64,000 bases of DNA from Pithys albifrons albifrons (lineage: Eukaryota > Chordata > Aves > Passeriformes > Thamnophilidae), in NCBI RefSeq assembly GCF_047495875.1, contig NC_092471.1:10685001-10749000 (forward strand), read 5' to 3'. Shown here piece by piece: positions 51,988-64,000 of this stretch (position 1 is its first letter; each line of letters begins with the position of its first letter). Both the position numbers and the translations under genes were made by a program. The notes under the pieces are model-generated. The model was not told where the DNA came from. It searched no databases and was given only the letters and a program-made list of their open reading frames with translations.

Positions 51988-54590
51988 CTTGGAAAAAAAC
52001 ACATCATTTTATCTAAAGCCAAGAAAAATGCAAATTTGTAATGATAACAGCAGGTAATTATTTTATGTCTCCCAATCACGTTGTGAAGACAGTACCTCTC
52101 AAAACACTGATGGTTTCTGTGTTTATGTCAGCAATGCAGCAGTCAGGCACATTACAAAATGTCCAACATCAAACATTGCTTGGTCAACTCACTGGATGGT
52201 AGCCTGTCTGTTTGATAAAGAGCCTCCTCCTCTGATGCTTTACTCTTATCTATTGGGGAGCAAATATTGTACTGTGTACACATTTTTATAAACAAGCTCT
52301 ACAGCTTTACCTTGCCCTCATTACTTGGTTCACTTAACAAGTGTTCTTAACCAGACTACAGTTAAAAACTTTCTTTAAATACACACACACTTTCTATCAT
52401 ATACATTGTGATGTGAGGATACTATCCTGCTTAGAAATAATAACTTGAACTTTGGGCGTGCTAAGAAAGAAAGCAAACCTTCCTGCTAAACTATCCTGTG
52501 TGCAGTTAGGCTAAGCTCCAGCAAGAAGGGGCATGGTGTATGAAGGTGCAGCATTGGGAACCTTATAAGCTAACTGGGGACGCACAGCAGTGAGGATGAA
52601 ACAGCCTCAGCATCGGAGTCATCTCGCTCACAGGTAAGTCCCCAGGGTGTGCAACAGAACTGCAGTGCTGTCAGTGCCACTGTCTGAATCACTTGGATTA
52701 AAGCTGGCTTGGATATGCCCACCATGGGGTAGTATCAATTCCCACTGCAGTGGAGATAGGCCCTCAGCAATGAGAAAGACTGCAAATACTGTAAGCTTGT
52801 CAGTGGAAAAAAGAAATTTGGCCTTGACCTTTTGAATGATGTGGGCCTTGGAGCTACAAAAGGGGATTTAGCTCTTGTGATCTCCTGAGAGAAAAGAGCT
52901 GTTCTGGGGCAGAGCAGGCAAGAGATGAGAACGGCTCTTGGAGGATGCCACTGCAGTCACTCAAAAGCCACCTGAAAACTAGACTGTGCTTAATAAGGTT
53001 AACAATTTTAGTGCATTTCCGTAACAATGTGTCAACCTGTCACAATGCTAAATTCATCACACTTGGAAAAAGACAAACTGTTTTATATATTTCCCAGTTT
53101 TTAAATTTGTCTTGTTTAACAATAGATTACTTTACTTTCAAACCAATTTTATTTACACACTGCACCAGTATCACTGTCAGTCACAGCACTGCTGCAGTAC
53201 AGCTGGAGGCCGGCCAGCGCTCATCGTTTCAACATATGAAATGTAGTGTTGCCAGGGAAATCCTGTTCCCTTCATTGCTCCTGATTTGCAGTGTTCCCCT
53301 TCTTTCCTGCTGACATCCCAGCTGCCCTCTCTGTCATGCATCTGACATCCCTTCTCATTTTTTAATAGAAAAACAGGAAGAAATATTCATGCATTAATAC
53401 ATGCTATTATTCTTGGTTGCTTTTTGTTCAATTCCCAGTATCATACAATGAAACTTAACACTCTAAGAACCCTTCAATGACTGAAAAAAAAAGAATTAGG
53501 GGTGGTGGTTCCTTTCTGAGTAGACTGAATCTTTGGGTACCTTGTTGTTCAAAGAAGACCCAGGACACCTCATGTGGAGCACTGTGACACATTTTTTTTC
53601 TTGCTGGTGTGCAGCAGTTATTAATTTATGTTCATTAGTTTCACTTAGTACATTCTGTAAAGCAACACTATGGCCATTGACTGGATAAAGCACCACAGTT
53701 ATGGAGGTGTTTAGACATAATTGAGATCAAACAGAGGTCTTTTACATGTTGAGTAAAGTAGCAACAGTTTTATGAGAGAAAGAGAAAAGTTAGGAAATAC
53801 TCATGTCTACAGGTAGCCTCCAAGTCTTTTCCAGACTCACTCAGTGAACTTAAAAGACAACCCAAAAGAGGTCTTATTGTTTAAACTCTAACTGCTTAAA
53901 CAACATATTAAAAATTAAGGGAGTTAACATGACCTGAAACTTGTGAGCTGTATTTTGCCGGGTGTTCAACTCACACAACCTCTTAAGTTTTCAGTAAAAG
54001 AACAGTTGATTACAAGCTTTTTTTAGAAACTACTTCTAAACACTTAAAGGAGTGTCAAAAAGATACTTGAATTAAAAAAAATTCTTGAGATCATGTTAAA
54101 ATTGCTCTACCTTGAAAAGAAAGTAATAAAACCCAAGCATGTAACATATAGCTGGAGAAGCCATTGTAAAGATCTAGAAGATGTGAGCAGATGAAACACT
54201 TCTAGGAATCTTCAAAGCATCTTGGGCCATGTCTCACACTTATGTATGGGGAAATTGTACCGTTCATCTGTAACTAGGAACGGCTTTGTGCATCACTATA
54301 AATAAATCAGGGTTTCAATACTAACCCGTGTTAGGGCTCCCCACTTTCTTCTACTTGGAGGTAACAAATAAAGCACTTTTAAATATTAACAAAAAGTAAA
54401 AGAAGAAAAAAGACAAAAGCATTTAGTTAAAGAGTACTAAAGAGACATGCATTGGTGTTATCCGGCCAGGTGAATTACATGACAACAATTCTTTGCTCAC
54501 TATTTGCTCACTATTTGGGATCCCCTTCTAAAGTTGTCTGTCCCTGGCTCTGCAACAGAACAAATTGTAATCTGAAAGTTTTTTCATTAC
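51988..54590 (-). other. TENM1: TENM1 intron (2.6 kb)
   Basis: GT-AG intron of 2603 bp. It has a short CA run near 52382-52390 and an 11-bp tandem duplication at 54495-54516, about 75 bp past the donor. Nothing else is recognisable. Confidence 0.85.
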
Positions 54591-54852
54591 CTGTAGTTCT
54601 GGAATAACAGTTCCTCTTTCAGGACAGGATCCTCCAAATGCTGTCAGTGGGGAAGGGAGTACAATTGGATTCGGGCTGACAAAACTACTGATGTCACAAG
54701 ATGGTGTGTCCGATTCTGTTCTTTGCATTACAACTTTATCTACAATGATAAATCTATTCCAAGGCAACCAAAGTGTTCTTTTTTCAGATATGAAAGGAGA
54801 TCTGTCAAAAACTAGAGTGACAGAGATTCCTCCAACAGCCACAAGGTCAAAA
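54591..54852 (-). CDS. TENM1: TENM1 exon: transthyretin-like domain end and FN-plug start
   Basis: 262 bp, phase entering after two bases and leaving at a codon boundary. It reads (S)FDLVAVGGISVTLVFDRSPF, then KRTLWLPWNRFIIVDKVVMQR, PSCDISSF, PNPIVLPSPLTAFGGSCPERG and IPELQ. The first part closes the transthyretin-like sandwich. The proline-rich SPNPIVLPSPL stretch leads into the FN-plug, the segment that seals the base of the YD barrel in teneurin structures. The acceptor is TTTTCCAG and the donor is CAG|GTAATG. Both conserved cysteines (SCD and SCPERG) are present. Confidence 0.95.
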
Positions 54853-56590
54853 CTGGAAAAGAGAAAACAGTTTTGTTTCCTTTTTGTTTTATCATCATAT
54901 TACCATAGCTTTCAATGCTTCACAAACACAAACTTTATGCTCCTTATTACAGCCCTTAATTTACTCTGTGAAGTCATTCACATGTGCCTTCCTGGCATCA
55001 CCTTGATATCAATGAAGACGCTTTACCTCTGTGTCTTTCTCATTCTTATGCATCAACAACAAGGCACAGAATTTGACTTTTACCTGGCCTCCTTCCCCTC
55101 TATTTATCAATTAGGATCAATACTAACAAGTCATCTGTAACAAAAGTGTGGACTCCATTACTCTGGTTTATATGGAAGAAATTCCTAGCCCAGAAAAGGG
55201 ATGTCACTCATAATCAATGCAGCAAAAGTATACGGAATAATAAGTATTAAAGCCTGTTAGGCCTTAGCTCTATTAACATAATCCTTTCCCTTTTTATAAA
55301 AGCAGCAGGAGGAGAAGGCTGAGTACACTTAGCATGAGACCTCTCTGCATAAGATATGAAATTTTTGGGAAAGATGCTGATTAATTGCATTGAGAATTGA
55401 ATCAGCTCTTGTACACAAGGCAGGTGATCCTCTGGGAGCTACTGTGAAGAACCTTTGGCACATCTGGGCTGCAAAACAGTGGGATATAGAAGGCATGATA
55501 TACAGTCTCAATTTCCAGAGTCTCTGACATCCATAGTCAGGCAACACAAGGTAATATGTAAATAGCTACTTCACTCTCTGTATTATTGAATGCATCAATT
55601 ATGGAGGGTTTTGATGGTAACAAACTGTGATAAGAAGTCAGACTTAATTATGTATATCTCATCACATTCCCCAAATGACACCGATTACAGTCACAGCAAA
55701 ATACAGGTAGCATATTTTAATGCAACAACTTTACCCAGGCTAGTGTGAGGAGGAAATGATAATTACTAAATTTCAGTAGTGCAATTTGAAAGTCAATAAA
55801 CTAAGGTAAAATAAATATGCATGCTCCTTACTTTTATAAACTGGCAAAGCCAAACAAAAAAAATAATTGTGGAAGGAGTGACAAATTACACCACTCCTTT
55901 CCTGCTGGAAGATAGTTTCTGATTTCTTGTAATTCACAATTCAGCCTAGGAAGATGAAGTATTAAACTGCCCTTAGCAGCTTAATTAGGTTTAGTAGCAA
56001 ATCATGACCCTGTTGCAAACGGATGTCTGACCCTGGAGTGCAATATAGAATATACTGAAACTTCATCTTTCTTTGAGAACTGATCTCAGACCTACAAAGC
56101 TGGAGAAGAAGGGGAAGCAGGACTGCTCAGGACTGGTCATGGAATGGCAATTTAACCAATTGTCTCTGGAAAGAGTTTATTCTCACCTTCCCTTGTCTGT
56201 TTCAGGTGGTCACCTGAAGGAGTCAACTTCATTGACACCTCAATAAACTACTTGGAAGATTCACACTTAAGAACAGAAAAAAAGAGGGAAGAAAGGATAT
56301 TCCCTGGAAAACCTGACTTGTGAAAACCTTCAAATGTCAAGAAGATACTGTTACAGGAGAACTGGCACATTTCAGCTCCAGGAGTTTGAAGGTCACTGTA
56401 ATCTTGTTGCTGTTTAGGTTTTTTTTCTCTTTCTTTTTTGGTCCCTTTACCACAGAGAACTCCAAATGCCATCCTCAATCCACACTATGAATAGTGATGT
56501 CTATGAAAATTTTGTACATGAATAGGACTTGGTTGATGGCCTTAACTACACAAACCTACTCCAGTGGAAGCTCATACATGAAAGTCTGAC
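54853..56590 (-). other. TENM1: TENM1 intron (1.7 kb)
   Basis: GT-AG intron of 1738 bp. It is unique-looking, AT-rich sequence; I see no repeat, RNA gene or further exon in it. Confidence 0.85.
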
Positions 56591-56710
56591 CTTCCATCTT
56601 GTCGACTGATGGTGTATCCATACTCATTGTGGTGCAGAAAACTGACGTTCACTCCAACCAAAGGTGTTCCATCTATTGCTACAACCTGGCCTCGGATGAC
56701 ACATGCCCGC
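56591..56710 (-). CDS. TENM1: TENM1 exon: transthyretin-like domain, first part
   Basis: 120 bp. With the split Arg codon it reads [19 protein letters not shown], then [20 protein letters not shown] and a split Ser. This is the start of the transthyretin-like (carboxypeptidase regulatory-like) beta-sandwich that follows the EGF repeats in teneurins. The pattern G-x-V-x(4)-G-x-P-L-x-G-V-x-V is typical of that fold. NVS forms a possible N-glycosylation site. The acceptor is GTTACAG and the donor is AAG|GTCAGA, which is weak at +3 but usable. The phase fits the neighbouring exons exactly. Confidence 0.95.
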
Positions 56711-57426
56711 CTGTAACAAAAAGAGTAGAAGACAACACATTACACACATGAGGAGGGTGAGAACGGCATTAATTTCAGAAATTGGGCTATGCTTCTCTTC
56801 CAGACAGACAGAACTACTCTGATATCACTGTGACTGTTGATTTTTGAAAGAAAAGTCATATGAGTCCAAAAGATCGATTTGGAAAAGCATTATGTCACGA
56901 AGAGGACACTCAGACTTTCCTATGAATTGTCAGTGTATGGGGAATATATTTTCATTTTCTGATGTGTTTCAGGATACTATTTGTTCTGCCATTGAATAGC
57001 ACTGCAAAGGTTTCACTGATAGCATGATTTAGCTTGCTGCAGCTCTAGGGAGTGTTGGTTTGTGAAAGGAGAGAATGAAACCTCATTCTCTGCTGCTAGG
57101 TATAAGGCATTGCTGTCTATTAGAAAGAAGCTGAACTAATGTGATAAGGCAGCAGTGAGATACATGGTCTTCACTGAACTTCAGAAAGTTAGATACGTAA
57201 ATTCACAGGGTGCCTAATCAAGTGTAACTTACATTTTTCTCAATGCCCCATCACATGTGATGCCCTTTTAAATTCCCTCTGGGATGTGTTGGACTTGCAC
57301 CCACCTTCCACTTTATCCTCACATTCCAGTGAAGAGGTTGGAACACGGCAGCACAGTGGAACACGTCAAAGTCAATGGACAGGAAAGTGAACTCATTACT
57401 AAGTGGGTCTAATCGGAGGCTAACAG

Positions 57427-57700
57427 GATCACAGAATCATAGAAAATGAGAGCTGAAAGGAAATACAAGACTTTACCTTGTCCATTCCTTTGCCTCAGGT
57501 TAGATCAACTATACCTACATCAGTCCAGACAGATGCTTGTCTAACTCTATAAGCTCACCAAGTAACCCATTCCAGTGCCTCTGTATGAGTGCTTTACTCA
57601 TGGCATGTTTTTCCTACTGCCCAGTTTGAATCTCCACTGCTGCTCTTTAAGACCATTGCTTTCACCTTGCCCACAGAAATCGTGAAGAGATTACTCTTTT
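57427..57700 (-). mobile_element. CR1 LINE 3' fragment, old and diverged
   Basis: On the plus strand the stretch opens with CACAGAATCATAGAAAATGA. This is the reverse of the CR1 3' terminal repeat, so the element lies on the minus strand. It continues with recognisable antisense CR1 phrases such as AGTAACCCATTCCAGTGC. Divergence is high and no reading frame survives, so this is an ancient 5'-truncated copy. The upstream boundary near 57700 is approximate. It lies in the sense direction of TENM1. Confidence 0.7.
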
Positions 57701-60700
57701 TCTTAGCTTTAGCTTTCTACCTAACTGAATAATGAATGAAACACAAAGGAGGCAAGTTACTCGAGGGTGAGGAAGAAGATGTAAAATATCCTCATGGTGC
57801 AGATTAGGACCTAGTGGGATTTTCTAAGGGTTCACACAGCTACATTCCACTGAAAGACCATTCAGTATTCTGCCCCTTCTGTCAGGTACACCACACCAGC
57901 ATCTCTTCACCAGCTGAACAAACTCAGGTTTGGAAACTAATGGTACAATTGCACTTATTTCCTGGGACTGTGGTTTTACATAATGAAGTGAGCAGCGTAT
58001 GCAGAAGTCTTTTGATAGCACTAAGACATTTACAATCAAAAACAATAGAATATTTATAAAGTGAATCAGCATTGATTACTCAATATAAGCAGCAAGCATA
58101 AATTTAGGCATTGGTATGTTTCTCTCAGTTTGAAAGTTCATGATAGATCTCAACAGACATATCCGTTGTACAGTGAATATGTGGTCTAAAGAAAAAACTT
58201 TATAGCTCCTCAGACAAAAGTTATTTAGAAGTCTACATATGAATGTAAAAACATCCCTTGAGAGATTAATTGACCATGATCCAATGAAATCATATGCACA
58301 AATTGGAGACCATAAATTTCTGAAAATTCTGACTTGTTTCCTAAGATCCCATTTTCCAAAGCCATTTGACAGGATTTATCACCATGATATCATCAAACTC
58401 GGCCAACTATGACCTGAGAAACTGCAACTGGTAAAAATTAACCTCTTTGCAAGTACACCATTCACCAGAGCTGCTAATATGAATTCTGTACTGCCAGGAC
58501 ATGACCATTTTAAGCAAAGATGCTGATAAATTCCAGAGAAATGGGAGATGCTCTGTTACTGCCACTATGCAAAACAGAGTTCTGATTTACCACTTTTTTC
58601 ATTTCTACATGTACTAAATTGGCTGTGGCCCTACTTGTGGGCAAAACCTGCTGCTCCACTGAAGGCAATCAAGCTTCTGTGTGTCTCTTCAGACTCACAA
58701 AACTCACTCAACAGAACAGCCAGGTTCAATTATTCTTTGGTTTGTTAGAGCAAAAAAATACCAGTTTCTATTGTTTTCTCACATTTCTAACATCAACAGA
58801 CCTGCCTTTCCTTTTCCAATACTTTTATTAGTGCACTCGATATCTTTACAACACACATTGGTGTGAGCGAGACCTCTGAGAGTAATCACTCTTCAGTGCA
58901 TTATTCTCACACTCCTGTTTGTTCATTCCACACAGACCTGTCTTCTGACACTACTCTGTCCTCATATTTTATCAAGCACACAGATTTGTCTGATAACAGC
59001 TCATCAAAATCTCCATTATTTCATTCGTAGTCGTTCTTTTCTCTACTCATTCACTTTGCTACCCATTATTCATAGATAATATTAAGAGACTTATCTTTCA
59101 ACTTGCTCCTTTTTTATTCACCATATTTTACAAGCCATACATATTTACAATATGTGATAATAACACACAAACGTCATTATTCTATATTTGTCTGTACTGA
59201 AATGTCTTTGGAACCTCTTAGATTTTAAAGGTTCTAAGCCTGGCTCTATGTTCCTATATTTGTCCTCATTATTTAATGTCCTTTTATTACCTACTCTAAG
59301 TTGAAGAGTCTTTTACTCTCCAGCCTCTTTTGAATTACCAGCAGCTACTAAATCTTTGACTAAGCATTTGATCAGAATTAGCTTTAATTTTGGCATTTAC
59401 TGCAGGTATGAAAACATTTTTCAGTCACTTTATGACCAGCACTAATCTTGAAGGCTCAGGAGGTAACAAACAGCCCCCTGACTGCAGCAAGTCCTCCCTC
59501 CTTTCCCTGTGCCCTGGCAGCTCTCAGAGCAGCCCCCCATGCCTGCAGGTGTCCTGGCATGCAGGATCCCTGCAGCTCTGCTGTTGCAGAAGACCTCACT
59601 TAATTCCTTTCCTTACCAAAGCTTTTAGAGCATGTAGAGCTTGTTCCCTGCAGTGATGTCCCTTCATAGTCAACTGCCACTTCATGCTTCCTTGCTTCAA
59701 CACTCACCCTCTTCCCAGATGAGCTGGGGGCCCTGCCACCACTCACTGCTTTTCTTAATTTGAGCAGAGAAACTTCTAAAGATGATGATGTCTCCTCAAT
59801 GAGCTGTGTTCTCTGCCTCTAACATTTATTCCACACTCTTGTGACTGCCCTGCTTTGCTCTCTCAGAGGGGATAACTCCTACTATCTGTCCAACAGCCAC
59901 CTATTTGCGACGATTGCGTAATCTTGGACCTAAGGCTCTCCAAGTTGTTTTAACTTAGAATTAAGTGCAAAAATGTCTTTTCTAATTTGGTGGAGCCAGG
60001 CAGGAACATGCCCCTGATAAGCTGCCTTAGTGTTTTCAAATGCATTAAAAGTGTTCCCAGTCCCCTGGCAAGCTGTACTAAATCTGCAACTCCAGAGGGA
60101 GCAGTTGGCTTTTTGAGAGAAAGCCGAGACTCCCACGGGTTGCAGGTGGCCTAAAAGAAGTAGGATTTCTCTGTCAGTGCTTCATGGGTCATTCCACAAG
60201 TAACTGAGGATCTCAGCTCTGTGGGTCTCAGGTCTCTGCCATTGGGCAGTTTTCTTGACATCTCTAATTTAAAATATAAATAGAAGTTTAAATTCTAGAT
60301 GCATTCTTTCACTACTTGTAAAGCATTTTATTATTACATGACCATTCTGCTTTGCTCTGCTGCTATATATCTATTTTTTTTCCTTTTGTTTTGTGTGTTA
60401 AGTTTCCAGCATTCTCTGAGCACCTCAGGCTGAGACATTAGGCTCAGATATGGAACTCTGTCAAGCAACTTGTGAATTTGCAAGTGTCACATTACCAGAA
60501 GATGTCATTTACTGTATTACATTTCTGATTAAAATCTTTAATCAGAGAAATTAAGCTAAAGGCTAGTGAGGTACATTCGTTTCTTCCTGCTGACAATGTT
60601 GCTGTAAGCAGGCTTTGAAGGGTAATTAATTCAGAACCATACAGTGGACCCTTTTTTGCAGGCAATTTGCAGCAAGTCAAATAGCTTGCCAGCAGCATGC

Positions 60701-61400
60701 ATTAAAAAAAACTGAGTAAAGAAACAAGCTAAAAACATTTCTGAGAACAGAAGTTGACAAAAACATTATAATCTGCTACACTCTGCTACATGTAGTAGGT
60801 CAAAACCATTCCTGATGTAAGCTAGTACATTTCCATTTATTCAGAATGTCTCTAATCTGCCTTTCAGCACATCACAGATAAGTGGGAGTTTGTAAAAACC
60901 CAGTGCAAATGACATAGCTTTGACATAATAAAAAGTAAAGTATGTTTTGCAAATATTTAGCTCCTTAACATTATTTTTGGTGTAGTATTTAGCCACAGCT
61001 CAATGTAACAGCCTGACTGCATTGTAGAAGCCAAATGTTTAAAAACTAGAGCTAAGCTAAAGTCCAAGAAGCAAATGCAAAAGGATAGATGTCTCAGCAG
61101 CTGTCAGAACAACTAGTTTTAGTATTTCAGATCATTTTGAAAATGCCAGGATATAACAGAGACCAAACACTTTAAGTCTGAATGACAGAGATAATTTTCA
61201 CCATTTTTGATAGCTTTCCCAAATCTAATCAACATCACTTAGACTTTGTCTACAGTGAGATTCATGCCCATACCAGAGCTCCACTGACCTGTGTCACAGT
61301 AAAACATTGCACAATGTCATTTGAATCAGAGGACTGAAAACAGTGGATAGATATTTCTCCCTTAATCCTCCTAATGGTCTCTCAGATTTCTTGTAAAGGA

Positions 61401-61438
61401 AAATAATAATAACAATAATAATACTAAAAAAAAAAAAC
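61401..61438. repeat. Short (AAT)n-like array followed by A-rich tract
   Basis: An imperfect AAT trinucleotide run with one AAC interruption, followed by an uninterrupted run of A. It is low-complexity sequence inside an intron. Confidence 0.8.
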
Positions 61439-63688
61439 AACAGCTAAGGCTTTGCAGAATTGACACACCAGTGGGAATGGATGCCAGTGCTCTGAAAGAA
61501 ATGCATGGCATTATTATATCCAATCTTTCCAACATTTCACATTGAACCACCGATGCTATAAAATCAGTGTCATTGCAGGCAGCCATGAGTTAATATCATG
61601 TGCCTGGACACAACCTTTTCAGCAATAGCCCAAAGGAGATTAAAACCCCCCATGCATTCTTTGGTCTCTACCAGATAGGCTGGATCACAGATTTCTGAAG
61701 TTTTCTACTGTAGCAGCCGTTGTCTTTCTGTATTTTTTTTCAGTAATCTTAATTCCCAGGAGAAGAACAGACACAAGATGACAGTCAGATTGGCAATGTC
61801 AGGAAGATTTCTGAACAGAGGCAGCACCGTTCAGCTACTGCCTCCTTCAGAGACCCTGCTTATCTCTCATCTTTGAGGAAAATTCTGGCAGTTTTTAATA
61901 ATATTTGACTTATGGATGAACAATTTTTCAACAGCCTGGAAGACTTGAGGATCAAGCAAAGTGTGGACTAAGGGACCCCTCGGGGTGCCCAGTAGAGTGC
62001 AGATTACTGTTGACAAGCCCCAGGAGACATGTCACAGTGCAAGTCTCCAGGCACTGTCCTGATTCCAAAGATAGCGCCACCCTCATCTGAATCCCAGTAG
62101 TACTCTCACCAAACTAACTAGGAATTTCTCTACAGTGGAAGGAAATGATATCTGGGATGTGAGCAATGCACCAACAAAAGTACAAGCCATGCTCCTCAGT
62201 GGCAGGAAGAAACAAGCCACTGCTGTGCCCATATGGAACTTCACCACTCGTCATTTTTCAAAGGCATGGCAGGTCTCAGGGTAAAGAAATGAAATACTCA
62301 GAAAAAGCTTTTAAATCCAAGTTAAATCCCATCAATGATAGCTTTAAAAGATCAATTCCTTATATCTATAAAAGCACGTTGATGGGATTATGTGCAATCT
62401 GGCTGCTAACATTTGCAGTGTCACAGAACACTGTACAGGCAACTCAAGTGCCCACCTCTTCTCTGAAAACTCCTCACTGTGAGGCATTTTGATGAGGAAA
62501 ATCTTTTCACTGATGACTTTTGTCTTTAAAGACTTTTGCTTTGCACACAGAGCCAGCCAAGGACCTTGGCCCAGGTGCAGTGGCACCGTTTGTAAGCACA
62601 GACTCTGAGAGTCTCACCGGTGGCAGGTGGGTCCTTCTCACAGAGTTCATCTTCATGCCCTATTGTTCTACATATTTATAACATCCTGTTACATTATTAA
62701 TAGTGATTAAATGTTTAGGTATTTCAGATCAATAAAGACTCTGTTTACAAATTTACTTTATTAAAAATTAATGTTACAAAGAGAAAGTGCACTGAATTTG
62801 TGTGCAGCTATAGAATTGTGTCGAGGTTGTAACCTAAGTGCTATGTACTGTGAAAATAAAAAAAAATTCTTATGTCCTTATTACTGGAACATGGTTTATC
62901 TAATGCACAGGCCTAGTTGACAGGGTAATAGTCAGGTGATGTGGATGATTTGTGGATCTCTTTGTCAGCATGTAAGTTATAGCTTCCCAGGTGAACTACA
63001 GCATAAAAACTTATGTGCCTCTATATTTCAAATGTTCAAGAAAATACGTGTTACCAGGTTTTCTGAGCAAGTAAGTGCCTCTTTCCTATTACACAGTCTT
63101 TTCCTGTTAAAAGGACAAAGCCAATCTCGTGAACACTCAGAGATCACACTACTCTTTGCATGACAGCTGGAGAGAAACCCACAGCACAAAATGGTAAACT
63201 CCACACTGGCCTATCAACATATAGCAAAACAAAAAAAGTTTTTTAATTTGGTGGCTGGATTATATGTAAGTGGTATGTGTTAAATTTATTACACTGTAAT
63301 TACCAACCGAGTTCTATTGGGCAGAAAAGTGACTGAATACAGCATACATGAATCCAGCTTGTGCTTCTGCATCCTGCCATAAATGTGTGCACAGTGTGTA
63401 GGGCTGAACTTGCCCCTGCTTGCCTTTCACTACAGTTAGAACCTTGTTCATAAGAGCAGTAGAATCTGTTGCCGCGACACTTTCATGCACTAGAAGGGTA
63501 GCGAGGATAATCTGAAAACCAAGATCCTCAGCTGTTGGGACTTTCATGTTTGTTATCCTTTTAAGTATTTTATGAGCACCAGTGAAGAATTCTCACCTAT
63601 CCAGGCATCATCATTTTTTCCTGGTTAAATAATTTAATTGCAGTTCTCAATATTCAGAAAAAAGTCTTCCATCTGAGAGAAAACTCAC

Positions 63689-63905
63689 CTGCTCTCAAAT
63701 GAGACATCTCCTGGGATTACATGAGTGCTTTCCTTTCCAATAAGGAATCTGATTCGATCGTAGAAGAGCCTTGGAGGATGTTGAGAGAAAGGTGGTTGGC
63801 TGTGCTGAATGAGGTCAAGGGGATCAGGAGACCCCTGGCAGAGAGGACTTGCATAACAATTGTTTTGCTGACAACAGTCAGGGTCTACGCAGTCTGTCAA
63901 GCCAT
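63689..63905 (-). CDS. TENM1: TENM1 exon: post-EGF cysteine-rich linker
   Basis: 217 bp, 72 codons plus split ends. It begins with the second and third bases of an Asp codon and reads [16 protein letters not shown], then [22 protein letters not shown] and [14 protein letters not shown]. This is the acidic, cysteine-rich stretch right after the eighth EGF repeat of teneurins, leading into the transthyretin-like domain. The acceptor is TTTTAG and the donor is AG|GTGAGT. The exon ends two bases into an Arg codon that the next exon completes ([10 protein letters not shown]). All five cysteines expected in the DCVDPDCC...NNC...PLC pattern are present. It shows no break and no unusual composition. 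Confidence 0.94.
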
Positions 63906-64000
63906 CTAAAACAGAGAGAATGGAAAGTTCAGGAAATTGAGTGGTTCTGAGAATAAAGCACCACATTTACTTCCAGAGAGCACAGGAGGGATGCGATAAA
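63906..64000 (-). other. TENM1: TENM1 intron, 3' end (upstream exon outside window)
   Basis: These 95 bases precede the first visible exon on the minus strand and end in a TTTTAG acceptor at 63906-63911. The frame stays open into this stretch by chance, but the acceptor and the family alignment (preceding codon split G|AT for Asp) place the exon edge at 63905. Nothing else is seen. Confidence 0.8.

Larger units (their letters stand above)
56711..63688 (-). other. TENM1: TENM1 intron (7.0 kb)
   Basis: GT-AG intron of 6978 bp. It holds an old CR1 fragment (57427-57700) and a short AAT-type array at 61401-61424. The rest is AT-rich unique-looking sequence. Short open frames here show no codon bias, no family resemblance and no splice-consistent context. 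Confidence 0.85.
1..64000 (-). other. TENM1: TENM1 (teneurin-1) gene body, internal part
   Basis: Eleven exons in one order, one strand and compatible phases encode a continuous piece of a teneurin. Teneurins are single-pass type II cell-surface proteins that guide neuronal wiring by homophilic contact and by binding latrophilins. The visible part runs from just after EGF repeat 8, through the transthyretin-like domain, FN-plug and six-bladed NHL propeller, into the YD shell. The paralogue call rests on residues I recall as typical of TENM1, such as [27 protein letters not shown] and [13 protein letters not shown]. As I remember them, TENM2, TENM3 and TENM4 differ at these places. No alignment was run. 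No stop codon or frameshift interrupts any exon, so the gene looks intact here. Both gene ends lie outside the window. Confidence 0.95.

Noticed and set aside
54495..54516. 11-bp tandem duplication GCTCACTATTT near the donor of the 54.6-kb exon
   Set aside because: Only two copies and no link to a splice signal; ordinary slippage.
63906..63966. Extension of the rightmost exon upstream through the open frame
   Set aside because: A TTTTAG acceptor and the teneurin alignment place the exon edge at 63905; the extra residues match nothing in the family.
1..64000. Search for a second gene, CRISPR array, tRNA or rRNA, or an operon-like system
   Set aside because: No regularly spaced repeats, no recognisable structural RNA and no protein family other than TENM1 were seen; the window is the interior of one vertebrate gene.

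Overview
The window is vertebrate, almost certainly avian, nuclear DNA. It lies entirely inside one large gene read on the minus strand: teneurin-1 (TENM1), a type II transmembrane adhesion receptor of neurons. Avian origin is inferred from two CR1 LINE fragments with the typical 3' end and from a roughly 900-bp ERVL-type LTR of the kind abundant in birds. Ten coding exons and one 21-nt microexon were placed by protein similarity, reading phase and splice signals. All junctions use GT/AG and all phases join without a break. Together they give about 2.55 kb of coding sequence (about 849 codons), the middle of the ectodomain.

The gene reads from high to low coordinates. At 63.9-63.7 kb is the exon that follows the last EGF repeat. 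Exons at 56.7, 54.8, 52.0 and 46.2 kb carry the transthyretin-like domain and the FN-plug. Exons at 41.4, 40.3 (microexon), 36.8, 26.0, 7.5 and 5.4 kb carry the six-bladed NHL beta-propeller, and the last also starts the YD shell. The transmembrane segment and EGF repeats lie beyond the right edge. The rest of the YD shell and the C-terminal toxin-like domain lie beyond the left edge. Neither gene end, promoter nor polyadenylation site is in the window.

The rest is intron. The largest intron (18.3 kb, 7542-25835) holds most of the recognisable repeats: a solo ERVL-type LTR with a 5-bp target duplication, a CR1 3' fragment, a decayed minisatellite of about 20 bp unit, and an unidentified CpG-rich segment ending in a (GTAT)7 array. 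A second, older CR1 fragment lies in the 7-kb intron near the right edge. I found no second gene, no RNA gene, no CRISPR and no bacterial-type system.

The most informative finding is the microexon at 40274-40294. It adds seven residues to the first NHL blade and corresponds to the known teneurin splice site B. A 20-bp near-perfect inverted repeat lies in the intron just downstream of it.
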